A stretch of DNA of 64,000 bases from contig NC_134846.1 of assembly GCF_965363235.1 (NCBI RefSeq), forward strand, positions 59,695,121 through 59,759,120. Direction: 5' to 3'. Below, piece by piece: positions 1-13,200 of the stretch. The stretch is from Mytilus galloprovincialis (Eukaryota; Mollusca; Bivalvia; Mytilida; Mytilidae). A program made the translations under genes and the position numbers. Under the pieces are notes generated by a model, which searched no databases, was not told where the DNA came from, and saw only the letters and a list, made by a program, of their open reading frames with translations. The first letter of the stretch is position 1; each line of letters begins with the position of its first letter.

Positions 1-545
1 TTAAGTTGATTGAGTTGAAATTTTGTAATCAATTGTGATCAATAGTATCAATCGTTACGATCAAGTGTTTGTAATTTCGTATTGAGTTGATTGAGTTGAT
101 TTTTGGTAATCAATCGTGATCAATCGTATCGATCGTTTGGATCGAGTCGTTGTATTTCGTATTGAGTTGATTGAGTTGATTTTTGGTAATTAATCGTGAT
201 CAATTGTATCGATCGTTACGATCAAGTGTTTGTATTTCGTATTGAGTTGATTGAGTTGATATATGATAATCAATCGTATCGATTGTTACGATCGAGTCGT
301 TGTATTTAGTATTGAGTTGAAGTTGAGTTGATTTTTGGTAATCAATCGTGATCAATTGTATCGATCGTTACGATCAAGTGTTTGTATTTCGTATTAAGTT
401 GATTGAGTTGATATTTGGTAAACAATCGTGATCCATCATATTGATCATTACTATCGAGTGTTTGTATTTCGTATAGGTTGATTGAGTTGATATTATATAA
501 TCAATCGTATCTATCGTAACGATCTATGGTTTGTACTTTTTAATA
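1..545. repeat. Minisatellite, about 80-bp unit, about 7 copies
   Basis: Tandem units begin near 1, 82, 161, 241, 311, 393 and 472. Each starts with a doubled TTGAGTTGA-type motif and continues through AATCAATCGTGATCAATCG and the near-palindromic ATCGATCGTTACGATC, then GTTTGTATTTCGTA. The copies differ by point changes and small deletions, and the array decays into single-copy sequence by about 620. It lies about 600 bp upstream of the GSPT1 start codon and may continue beyond the left edge of the window. Confidence 0.85.
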
Positions 546-764
546 GAATTGAAAACTGGTTATCAATCGTGATCAATCGTATCAATCGATGTTTTAAAGT
601 CAATTGTTATTGTATCAATCGATTGTCGAATACTGTACCTTAATGCACACTGTGACCTTTCTTCACATATGACACATAATTTAAACGCAGTGTAAGGGAG
701 GTTATCCAAACTTAACATTGTACTTAAAAGAAATTGTCCTTAACTAGGAAACCCTTGTTTTTCG

Positions 765-1018
765 CCATATTTTGCCCCTAATTTTTAAACGGTTTGAGCC
801 ATAACCCCTAAAGCCAATCTTAAACATCCCTTTTTTCCTTTATGGTTTTGAAACTTGTGGTATAATTTCAGAGAGATCAATACACCGTTCCACAAGTTAT
901 TGTCTGGAAACTAGAAACATGCTTATTTGGGACCCTTTTTAGTCCCCATTTCCTAAACTGTAAGGACCACAACCCTTATAATCAACAATGATAATCAATC
1001 CCAACCTTAATCCTTTTG
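765..1018 (-). repeat. Degenerate relative of HINE family A, minus orientation
   Basis: The stretch GCTTATTTGGGACCC, followed by a 'cctaaactgt' block and AATCAATCCCAACCTT, follows the same order as the minus-strand copy at 36113-37135, but with many changes. It carries no recognisable ends and is much older than the other copies. It sits between the minisatellite and the GSPT1 promoter motif. Nothing else is visible from 546 to 1106. Confidence 0.5.
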
Positions 1019-1106
1019 TAATTATAAATTATTTTCCGAAGATTTCCGATATAGGTTTATTTTTACTTTATGAAACGTTTTCTTGATTCAGACTCTCATA
1101 ACAAGC

Positions 1107-1121
1107 ACTTCCGTGACGTCA
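1107..1121 (+). promoter_or_regulatory. ETS site abutting a CRE, likely GSPT1 core promoter
   Basis: ACTTCCG (an ETS core on the minus strand) is directly followed by the full cAMP-response palindrome TGACGTCA, about 96 bp upstream of the GSPT1 ATG. Abutting ETS and CRE sites are common in promoters of constitutively expressed metazoan genes, which suits a translation factor. There is no TATA box at a suitable distance. Factor identity and use in vivo are inferred. Confidence 0.55.
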
Positions 1122-1216
1122 TATTTACACGCGGTGTTGAAAATCTGATTGTTCACCTATTGTGAAACTATTCTTATTTTTAATCATTCATTAACCTTAC
1201 ATATAGTTAAAACAGA

Positions 1217-4200
1217 ATGGCTTCTGAAAACGGTGGTATAAATGCCCCAGATTCTTGGGACCAAGAAGACCAAGACGACTCCACCTCCGGGGTGTCAAAA
1301 CCTGCCTCCAGCTTGAAGTTGAATGCGAATGCAGCTGCTTTTGTACCAGGAAAAAACCCGTACGCCAACACATTTGTACCGTCATTTGGAAACAAGAATA
1401 ATCAAGGTAACTTTTCCTAACCCAGATTGGTCGTTTCAAAATTTTTCGATAAATGACGCATATGTTTTTTCTTCTTGAATTGCTGAAATATGTTGATTAA
1501 ATTGACAATCTTTATTAACATATATCAAGTAAGACACTCTCCTTCAAACAATTGAATAGTAAACTATTAGATATATCCAAACTCCAAAGACATAGCTGAA
1601 CTGTTTCTGTACCTTCAACAAGTTGTCTGACCAATTATCAGTGGAATGGCTGTTTGATGATCAGAGTTTCCTAACCGTCTGGACAATCTCAAGTCTTACC
1701 AGAATTACAGAAGGTATTCAGATAAGGCAATTAGAATATACCTGATAGAGAGCTTATTTGGTTTTTCTTGTCCATTCAGGCATTCTTTTTCATTATAACC
1801 AATTATTTCATATTTACTAATTTGACTCATATTCTTATATTTGATTTATGATAAAATAAACATATGCATCATGCTAATGTCTATCTGAATTACAAGGGGG
1901 CCAAGTGGTCTTAGTAGTTTCTACTGTAATCACTAGTCAATCAACACAGGTTGTGAGTTCGAACCCCACTCATGCGGTTGCACTAGACTCCAATCTTAAT
2001 ACACCTAATCGCTTTTCCGGATAAGTTCTAAAATTACACAACTTTTTCATCCAGTTGAAGCTATCTGGGACCCTGTTTAAACAATTCACCATGCATGATA
2101 CTTTTTAATGAGACCTGTTTAAACTACCGTAAATACTTCAAACAAAATATTTTTTTACTTCAATTTTAATTTCGAAAAAAGTGGATCATACTATATCAAA
2201 GTTTCTTGATGATCACTTTCTAAAGTTTTTTCTCCCTCAGCTCACTACTGATGACCTCCATTTTTCGGCCGGTGACCTAAACAGGAAGTTGTATAAATTA
2301 CTGTTTTTCCCGGAATGGACTAAATAGCGATAAGGTGTATTGACTATGCATATATATATATGGATGTCAGTTTTCCTATCAAAGATCAGTGTTTTTTTAC
2401 TTCAGTACTAGCACTCTGGCTTACTCCACTAAAAGTAACTAGCAGCCAAGAAAAAGCCCAAAAGCAATGCTCAAAGGTGGCGTTAAAACACAGAAAATCA
2501 AATCAAATCTGAATTTACAAAAACATTTTCAATCAATTAACAATGCTTGACTTGTTATAAGGTATCAGCATTTTGTCAGGGGTGCTGGCAATGTACCAGT
2601 ATGAATTATACAAGGTAGTCTGGTAACTTAGTAACTCATATGGTCTACTAATGTTCTTCCTATTACCTTTTGCATTTTTTTATGTGACTGATTTTTTGGG
2701 TAATTTTGGTATAACATGCACTTAGTAATATGTACACACTGAAGTTTACATTTGTATCTTTTTCAAAGTTCTTAGAAACCTCTAAAGTTATTATTTTAGG
2801 GCTTCTCATTAAATCATACACTTGCCATTGCTTTTAATTGGGGAACTCCCATTTTGTATGCCTTTAGTCTGGTCTGCTTAAATTACATTAACTGTTAAGT
2901 TCCTCTATTACTTAAGCAACAGAAGTTAAAAGAACTTTACTTTTGCAACATCTGTTAACGTTGAATAAGCTAATGCAGAATTTTGGTAACATTTACAAGT
3001 AAAGATATTGAAAGACAGCTGGTGTTTTGGGACTTCTGTTCTAATATTGGCATCTTCAATTGTATGATCTGCTTAGTGCTTAGTAAGTATAATAAATTTA
3101 TATTTACTAGCTGTAGATTCAACACCAAATCCACCTGAGAAAGAAGAGGAAGCAATGAATACAAATAATGAAGGTAAATATATTTATGTAGCTTTAAACA
3201 GATAAAAGCTTCAAGAAGGCTGGATATACACATTATATCAATGTCATAAAAATAAAATTGAGAATGGAAATGGGGAATGTGTCAAAGAGACAACAATATA
3301 ACCATAGAACAGACAACATAATACATTGTAAGCCAGTTAGTAAATTTCATTGTACATTTGTTGGGAAGCTGAAAAATGTATATGATCTCTACCAATATCT
3401 TAAACAATAAAATTCACAAAATAATAGATATTGAAGACAGACATGATAGAAATGAAGACAAATTGAACAAAACTTATATTTTCAACTGATATTGCCTGTG
3501 AATATATGAACAACTTGTATATCTTTTTTTATTAGCCTTATTGAAAAAGGGTTACTAAAAAATGTGTATGTTTTATGTCCGAAATATGAGCTTTGAGTGC
3601 ATTATAGTGAAACTAGGAACAATTCTGTATCAATATAAAATTGTGTATTTCACAGTGGCTGCAAATTGGGAAGGTGAAACAGAAACACAGCCTGAAAAAG
3701 CTGAAATGCCAGAAGAGAAAAAAATTGAAACAACTGATGATGGAGGGGGTGAAGATGAAGGGATAGAAGAATTATCTGAGGAGGAAGATGATGAGGAAGA
3801 AGATGAAGGGGGGACAACTTCTGTTGTCAAACCCAAAAAAATCATTCAAGAACAAGAATCTGGTGAAAAGAAAGATCATGTTAATGTGGTCTTCATTGGT
3901 CATGTAGGTCAGTATATCTAGGAACAATCCAGACCACAGGTTATTGTGTTCCAGGTTTTGGTAGCTCTCTTGTCCTAACCAACATAAAGACTTAAATGTA
4001 AAAAAAATGACAAGTATATCTTTTTTTCATTAAGATAGAGCTGGATCAGCCAAACCTTTAGATTGTGTAGTGCTTTACATGGTCAAATGAAAATCATGTC
4101 AACTGGAAGACATTTTGGTTTCTATTGTTAAATTGCAGATATTAGTTTTGAGAGGGAAACTTTTGTCTTCCAATTTTTACAATGATGTGAAGTTTGTGAG

Positions 4201-7200
4201 ATTGTTAGATATAAGAAAAAAAAGTTTTATGATTGTCAATGAGACATCCATCCACCACACTACAAAAAAATAGGGATATAAACTAACGCAAGTCTCCAAT
4301 GATGAGCAAAACTGATATGAACCATATTCTTAAAAGGCACAGAAGTAGCAAAACATGAATGTTCTAACAATGGAACATATATAAAAACCATGAATTATAA
4401 ATATAAAAAGTTATCGGTACAATTTTCATGTTTTTGCATAAATTAAGTTCTTTATCAAACTATATATACAGCTAATGTTTGAAATTTGGAAGACTTTCCA
4501 GGGTTCTCGTTAAGACGCGTATACGCATCCTGGACGCATGGAAATCGAGCTGGACACATCATTTTAGAAACCCGTGAGTCCCTGGGACGTGTTTTTATAC
4601 GACCGCAAATTTTGAAAAAATTTTCGTCGTATATTGCTATCACGTTGGCGTCTGCGTCGTCGTCGTCGTCGTCGTCGTCGTCCGGCGTCCGAATACTTTT
4701 AGTTTTCGCACTCTAACTTTAGTAAAAGTGAATAGAAATCTATGAAATTTTAACACAAGGTTTATGACCATAAAAGGAAGGTTGGTATTGATTTTGGGAG
4801 TTTTGGTCCCAACATTTTAGGAATAAGGGGCCAAAAAGGGCCCAAATAAGCATTTTCTTGGTTTTCACACCATAACTTTAGTTTAAGTTAATAGAAATCT
4901 ATGAAATTTTGACGCAAGGTTTATGACCACAAAAGAAAGATTGGGATTGATTTTGGGAGTTTTGGTTTCAATAGTTTAGGAATAAGGGGCCAATAAAGGG
5001 CCCAAATAAGCATTTTTCTTGGTTTTTGCACAATAACCTTAGGTTAAGTAAATGGAAATCTATGAAATTTAAACACAATGTTTATGACCACAAAAGGAAG
5101 GTTGGTATTTATTTTGGGAGTTTAGGACCCAACAGATTAGGAATTAGGGGCCAAAAAGGGACCCAAATAAGCATTTTTCTTGGTTTTCGCACTATAATGT
5201 TAGTATAAGTAAATACAAATCTATGAAATTTAAACACAAGGCTTATGACCATAAAAGGAAGGTTGGTATTGATTTTGGGAGTTTTGGTCCCAACAGTTTA
5301 GGAAAAAGGGGCCCAAAGGGTCCAAAATTAAACTTTGTTTGATTTCATCAAAATTGAATAATTGGGGTTCTTTGATATGCCGAATCTAACTGTATATGTA
5401 GATTCTCAACTTTTGGTCCCGTTTTCAAATTGGTCTACATTAAGGTCCAAAGGGTCCAAAATTAAACTTAGTTTGATTTTGACAAAAAATGAATCGGTTG
5501 GGTTCTTTGATATGTTGAATCTAAAAATGTACTTAGATTCTTGATTATTGAAGTTTTTTTGGTCCAGTTTTCAAATTGGTCTACATTAAGGTCCAAAGGG
5601 TCCAAAATTAAACTTTGTTTGATTTCATCAAAAATTGAATCCTTGGGGTTCTTTGATATGCCAAATCTAACTGTGTATGTAGATTCTTCATTTTTGGTCC
5701 TGTTTTCAAATTTCAAATTCTACATTAAAGTCCAAAGGGTCCAAAATTAAACTAAGTTTGATTTTAACAAAAATTGAATTCTTGGGCCTCTTTGATATGC
5801 TGAATCTAAACATGTACTTAGATTTTTGATTATGGGCCCAGTTTTCAAGTTGGTCCAAATCAGGATCTAAAATTATTATATTAAGTATTGTGCAATAGCA
5901 AGTCTTTTCAATTGCACAGTATTGTGCAATGGCAAGAAATATCTAATTGCACAATATTGTGAAATAGCAAATTTTTTTTAAATTAGAGTTATCTTTCTTT
6001 GTCCAGAATAGTAAGCAAGAAATATCCTATTTGTGCAATAGCAAGAATTTTTTTTAATTGGAGTTATCTTTCTTTGTCCAGAATCAACTTAAATCTTTGT
6101 TATATACAATATACAATGTATATACACTTTTTACTACCAACTGATAAATTTAAATAATCTTTACCATTCAGTGATAACAAGCAGTTTTTTTACATCTTAA
6201 TATTTTATGATGTATTTAAATGAGTAGTTATTGTTGCAAACTCCATTAGAAATTTGAATTGATATCAGTTTTGAAAAAGGGAAACGGGGATGTGAAAAAA
6301 AAGGGGGGGGGGGGTTAAATTTTTCTCATTTCAGATTTCATAAATAAAAAGAAAATTTCTTCAAACATTTTTTTGAGAGGATTAATATTCAACAGCATAG
6401 TGATTTGCTCAAAGGCAAAAAAAACCTTTTAAGTTCATTAGACCACATTCATTCTGTGTCAGAAACCTATGCTGTGTCAACTATTTAATTTTAGATTTAA
6501 AAAGTTTGAAGAAGAAATCTTTAATTGATTTGTAAAATCTTGGCATTTGTTTTGTGTAAAAAAAAACCATGTAATGTCAAAAATTTGATCACAATCCAAA
6601 TTCAGAGCTGTATCATGCTTGAATGTTTTGTCCATACTTGCCCCAACTGTTCAGGGTTCGACCTCTGCGGTCGTATAAAGCTGCGCCCTGCGGAGCACCT
6701 GGTTATTGTATCCCCAGAGTTCCAGAAACATCGTTTTGCCTAGAAGATTTATGATTTGACATTGTTTTGAGCCATTGTTTTGACAAGAAACTAAATCAGA
6801 AGTCAAAAATGATGGGATGTGTTGCAGTGTAGATCAATTTTTTTGACAGCTGATAGATTTATAATTTACATTGTCTGCATGGTTGAACAAGCCAATGAAC
6901 GATCATGACCCATTTGTCAAATAAAAAAAGTTAAAATTGTTTGCAAAAACTATTTTTTTAAATACAAATGCTTGACTGTACCTTTAATGGAATGAATATA
7001 AATCCAAATAAATTATTAAAAGCAGAATAATCCAGAAATTAAATGAATTCCAAGACCACATGTTTTCTTTTGTTTTTGGCGGGGAAAATACTTGGGGAAT
7101 CCCCAAAATAACTGACAACCCTGTCTGGATATTTAAAGACATTTAAAATAAACAGCTGATATAGCAGTGCCATGAGAATAGTTAAACTTGGTACAGTAAA

Positions 7201-10200
7201 ACCTGTATAAACCGGCCGGCTACGGGACTATTAAAAAGGGCCGGTTTGGACGGTGAGCCGGTTTATTCAGGTTTCCGTTTTGACCGGAAGTTAATGACTT
7301 GTGATGTCCGATATTTTGTATGTAAAAGTTCTTTCTGATTGTAAATTATATCTGATAAATTAAAATACTTCACTTCGTTTTTCATTGTTTGCATTTGCAT
7401 CATAATGCTCGCGTTTTTTTTGGATTGTCAGACGAGAGTTCGATTTACTTCCATGATCATTAATTTGAAATGTTGGAATGGCCGATTAAAAAGCCAGAAT
7501 ATTATCAAACGTAATTTCATCACTATCGAAACGTTGTCGTACAGCGTACAATACCCATTGATTGTTGTCATCTGGGTGTTTTTCATTATCAAGGTCATTT
7601 GTTTAGGGGCTTACAACAGGGAATCCGGGACTTCGAATCACGATGTAGATTTCTTACTCAGCGATTTAAATTTGTTTATCCAAGTTACAATAATTTCACT
7701 CCAAGATATATTCGTTGTGTCTTTCCGTTTAATTGACACGTTTATAATGTTTTAATAAATAATACAGCTCACTACTGTACGATTGTAAGTTCACAGTTTA
7801 ACACCTGACTAATTGATTACCTGAAAAGCCATATTGTATAAACAAAGAAATATGTTTTGATTGCATATCGATCATTGAAATTAATTAGACAAACCGGTTT
7901 TGACAGGTAATAATTAATGTAATTAAGAGTATTGGAACTTCATAATTAGACCGGAATTCGGAATACACAGGGTCCGGTTTACAAAGGGTATTTTAACATA
8001 GACTTTGAAAGGGAAAACTTGGGACTTTCATTTTCGACCGGAATGGACAGGAAACCGGTTTATTCAGGGTCCGGTTTAATCAGGTTTGACTGTATATATA
8101 AATCAATCTATACCAATTTAATTGGGAAAAGGGTGTAAAGGGGACTTCAGGGGTTAATTTGTAAAGTTTTTTTTGTTTGTCATTTTAAATTTTGGCAACT
8201 AAAAATCTCCATGCAGATTCTTTTACTGAGTTTATTATTAAATAATACATTCATATTTAAAAAAAAAAAAAAAAACTAAAACCCTACTTGTCGCCCTGAT
8301 CTTTTTTATGGAACTCTGGCTTTGGCAAACCAACATTTTTTCAATGTGGCCCCACATCAAGAATTGATAGACCCAGAAAGAAGTCTGTTACATGTATATA
8401 TTTTGAACAATAACTATTTAGATATCATAATTTTTAACCGGATTTTTGTGACAAAAATGTCGGTTATTGATTTGGGGATGTACGGCGGGCGGCCGGGCGG
8501 TCGGGCGGGCGGGCGGCAATCAAATGTTGTCCGTGCATTAACTCATGAACCGTTCAACCAAAGCTTTTAAAATTTTAATATGTTATTACTGACAACTATA
8601 CGAAGGTCAAGTTCAATAATGGCGATTTTGACTTTTACCGTTCAGGAGTTATGGTTCTTGAAAGGCAGCAATCAAATGTTGTCCGTGCATTAACTCATGA
8701 ACCATTCAACCAAAGCTTTTAAAATTTTAATATGTTATTACTGACAACTATACGGAGGTCAAGTTCAATAATGGCGATTTTGACTTTTACCGTTCAGGAG
8801 TTATGGTTCTTGAAAGATTGAAAAATGGAGTTTTCAGTCGTGTCCGTGCATTTACTCATGAACTGTTTTACCAAAGCTTCCCAAATTTTAATATGTTGTT
8901 ACTGATGACAGAATGGAGGTCAAGTTCAATAATGACGATTTTGACTTTTACCGTTCAGGAGTTATGGTTCTTGAAAGATTGAAAAATGGAGTTTCCAGTC
9001 GTGTCCGTGCATTTATGCATGAATTGTTCTACCAAAGCTTCCGAAATTTTAATATGCTGTTACTGATGACAAAATGGAGGTCAAGTTCAATAATGACGAT
9101 TTTGACTTTTACCGTTCAGGAGTTATGGTTCTTGAAAGATTGAAAAATGGTGTTTCCCGTCGTGTCCGTGCATTTTCTCATGAACCATTCAACCAAAGCT
9201 TTTGAAATTTTAATATGTTGTTACTGATGACAAAATAGAGGTCAAGTTCAATAATGACGATTTTGACTTTTACCGTTCAGGAGTTATGGTTCTTGAAAGA
9301 TTGAAAAATGGTGTTTCCCGTCGTGTCCGTGCATTTTCTCATGAACCATTCAACCAAAGCTTTTGAAATTTTAATATGTTGTTACTGATGACAAAATAGA
9401 GGTCAAGTTCCATAATGACGATTTTGACTTTTACTGTTCAGGAGTTATGGTTCTTAAAAGATCGTAAAATGGCGTTTCCATTCACGTTGTTGCATTTACT
9501 CATGAACCATTCAATCTAAGCTTTTCAAATATTATTATTTCAAAATGTTGATACTGATGACAAAATGGAGGTCAAATTTGATATTGATGATTTTCACTTT
9601 CACCATTCATCAGTAATGGTTCTTGTGATATTGCCAGGACACAAATAAATGTAAATAAATCCGGTTTGCTGTCGTTGTGACAGCCTCTTGTTATTGATAT
9701 AATAAAAACTAACAATCCAACATGCATCATTTAAGTTGTATTTCGTCATATTTCATTATATTATGACACAAAAAATTACATGCATCCTGGACTCATCAAA
9801 ATCTGTTGGGACTCACCATTTCTAAAAGTGATGAGTCCCAGGACTCGCCATGAAAAATTCCTAGTGAGAACCCTGCTTTCATTTTTTGATGGTCATTCCA
9901 TTTATATGGATGTAGATGTGTGGATATGTAGGAGCTTAAATTTCTACCCCACAACAAGATACTGGTTGTTGGTAAATTGTGGTTGGATGTCTAATTAATG
10001 AGTGTGAAATTACAATGTGGAAAATGAATAAAAAATCAATTCCTATCCTCCCATGTCCATTTTAACAGAATAGCCTGTTGTATTAATATTTAAACTGAAA
10101 CAAACATGCTAATATTTTTTTTAGAAAGAAGCTGTTCTTTTAAAAGAGTTATAATTTTTGTCTCTAATTTTTTCAGATGCTGGAAAATCAACTATTGGAG

Positions 10201-13200
10201 GTCATTTGATGTAAGTTTGATAATCTTGATACCACAGTACAATTCACAAAAATTATTCAGTAAAAAATCCCTATTTTGAGTGTCAGATTAACCCTGAAAT
10301 AATTTGTATATATATTCAATAGATAATCTATGACTATTTGTGTAAATTTTAGCATTTTCGCTTTCACCAGCTATTATTAAGTTTAACTTTGGTAACAGAG
10401 TGTTTTTTAACTGGGAGAACTTGTGTGTATGTTGTATTTGTTTAAATTGCCTTCTGTAAAGCCGCACAAGTTAATTGGCCTAGATATCTTTGTGGTCTAT
10501 TTCTACCTGTGCAAGACACACAAGTGTTTCTGCATTCAATTTTCAGCTGCACTATTATTACTAACAACAATGAGATTTAATTTTTTAGCTCACCTGACCT
10601 GAAAGGTCAAGTGAGCTTTTCTCATCACTTGGCGTCCGTCGTCCGTAAACTTTTACAAAAATCTTCTCCTCTGAAACTACTTGGCCACAATCATCCTTGG
10701 GGTATTTAGTTTAAAAAATGTGTCCGATGACCTGGCCATCAAACCAAGATGACCACCATGGCTAGAAATAGAACACAGAGGTAAAATGTATATTTTGGTT
10801 TATATCTTTAAAACCAAAGCATTTAGAGCAAATCTGACGGGGTAAAATTGTTGATCAGGTGAATTTCTATTTGCCATGAAATTTTCAGACGAATCGGACA
10901 ACCTGTTGTTGGGTTGCTGCCCCTGAATTGGTAATTTTAAGAAAAATTTGCAGTTTTTGGTTATTATCTTGAATACTATTATAGATAGAGATAAACTGTA
11001 AACAGCAATAATGTTCAGCAAAATAAGACCTACAAATAAGTCAACATGACCAAAACTCAGTCAACCCCTTAAGGAGTTATTGTCCTTTAAAGTCAATTTA
11101 ATAACTTTTTCCTCATTTTTTGTAACTTGTACAAAAATCTTCTTCTCTGAAACTACTGGACCAAATTTAAACTAACTTGGCCACAATTGTAATTGTGGTA
11201 CAGTCGAACCTTGTGTCGCAGTCGAAGGGACCGGACCAAAGTATTCGACTCATCCGAGGTCGAGTGTATCGTCATAAATTTGAATGCATGAAATACGGTA
11301 TGAGATTTGTGTAAACTAGATAAAATGAACAGTGTGCCTTTTCCATTCAATCTCCATTTTTGGTCCTTCGTAATAATTAAAAACACAAGTACAGATACAA
11401 ATCATGCGAAAATAAAATCAATAGTCTACACAAATAGTTACAAAGGTCAGTCGCTATAAATTATGAAATCACGCGCGGCACGAAATAAGTTCTGAACGGT
11501 CTCTAATGAGGTCGTCTGCTTTACATTAATTTATCATGAATTGATTATAATTGTCCTATTCCTTTTATCTATTGTAATTAATGAGTTTTAAATCTAACGA
11601 TTCATTTAATCTGGGCTTGGGTCATTTAAATTCGTTTCGTTTTTATCTCAGGTGAAAAATGTTCAACACACTAACATTCCGCTTGAACGATCAACAAAGG
11701 TGTTAATTAGCGGCCACCATAAACATGTCATTTTAAATGTTATACAAACAAGTATGTTTACTCAGCTTTAATCTCTTTTGAAAATGATTAGTTGACATAA
11801 GAAATACATCCGACTTAAATTTTTATCATCATGATCATAAGGTCTGCATCTTTCGAAAATTGTTACTTTCGAAGTCGAGACATTGGGGTCAATTTACATT
11901 AATTTTACTTCGACGGGACTATAAAATTTACTTGACTTAACTGAGTATTCGAATCAACCGAGTTTGACTCATCAGAGGTAATTATGCATTGATCAAACAG
12001 GAATTTTACCAGGACCGCGAAATTACCTCGACTCATCCGAGTTTTCGACACAACCGAGTTCGACACAACGAGGTTCGACTGTATATAGTTTAATAATATC
12101 TCAAAAGTACAGGAATGATAATACACCATGAAACTATTAACTCCCTTAAAGGAAAATTGACAGCTTTCTGTGTAAACTAGATGTCTCAATCCTACTTTTA
12201 TCAACCCATTGGTTCAAATTAGACACTCATATCTCAGATTCTAAGTGACCTACATTTCATTTCTATTTCACACCATACTTGCTTCAATTATTTTACATAG
12301 GAGTTATCAAACCCGCTTGTAGACTAGTTTATTATTTGCCATTTTACTTGGAAAATTGGAAATGGGTACAATCAGCAAGAACCAAACATTAACTATAATG
12401 CCTAATAAGGTAATATGTCATTCTGTAATTAGAATCTTTTTCATTGGGCTTTTACAAAATTAATTGTATTGGGGGGGGGTTATATTATGATCATAATGAT
12501 TACAGAATAATACCAATGTTGGAAAATTTTGATCCACTCCCATCTTGTGATTGTAAACCCGCACTGAAAAGTATAGACCAATTTTTATCCAGGCTTCAAA
12601 GTTGAAGTCAAATTTAATTTCAGTTAAATGTTTAATATAGATAATTCTTTATTGTTAATAAGGAGCATTCTGTACAAAATCTGGTCATTTGAGTAACTTA
12701 TAAATTGTTTTGCAGTGATTATTAAAACACTAATGACTTTATTTTGATATTCAATATTGACCACATACATTAAACAGTCACACATAAATAGGTACAAAAT
12801 TTTAATTATATTATACAATTTTATGGTGTTGTTCATTGTTGGAATGAGATATGCATCTGTCTCATATTTTATTTTATTTCAGTTTATGAACAAGAGATTT
12901 TTAAAAGTTGAAACAGTTAATTAATCTCAGAATTTTATATCAAAAAAATATTTATAGGTATCTGACTGGTATGGTTGATAAAAGAACTCTGGAAAAATAT
13001 GAAAGGGAAGCAAAGGAGAAAAACAGAGAAACATGGTTTGTACAAAAAATTACTATTAATAGTACATTTACATAAAAATTAACATTCAGTTGTTACTAAA
13101 GTAAAAGCTGAAATTTTGGTATGAACAACATGTGTTCACAAAAATATAGTATGATTATACATTATGTATTGGCTGCAATATTGCTGATTGCAAAAGAAAT

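Larger units (their letters stand above)
4499..9875. mobile_element. Possible composite DNA transposon with nested insertions
   Basis: CAGGGTTCTC at 4499 is matched by GAGAACCCTG ending at 9875. Behind them on both sides lie related stretches with 'catcctggac' and 'gtgagtcc' words. The outer flanks are both CTTTC (4494-4498 and 9876-9880), consistent with a 5-bp target duplication. Inside are HINE A1 (4594-6702), a TA-flanked MITE (7194-8092) and HINE C (8434-9690). The remaining inner DNA (6703-7193, 8093-8433, 9691-9789) has no transposase-like reading frame. Alternatively, the ends may be two separate short elements in opposite orientation. Confidence 0.4.

Noticed and set aside
1896-1990. 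Functional tRNA gene
   Set aside because: The A and B boxes are good, but the acceptor stem does not close and the sequence continues into a SINE body.
3630-3845. Minus-strand poly-serine frame
   Set aside because: It is the antisense shadow of the acidic tract in GSPT1 exon 3.
4486-4716. 76-codon frame with a poly-serine stretch
   Set aside because: The serine run is the (GTC)n microsatellite of HINE A1; the frame crosses the element boundary and has no family motif.
7405-7755. 116-codon frame within the TA-flanked MITE
   Set aside because: It has no DDE-transposase or DNA-binding motif and unusual composition; most likely chance in a non-autonomous element.
8483-8515. GC-rich patch as a CpG island
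   Set aside because: It is the GGCG microsatellite of HINE C, only about 30 bp long.
12339-12409. Exon 10 duplicate as a genuine coding exon
   Set aside because: The true acceptor is missing and inclusion would shift the reading frame of exon 5, so it is not part of the eRF3 coding sequence.
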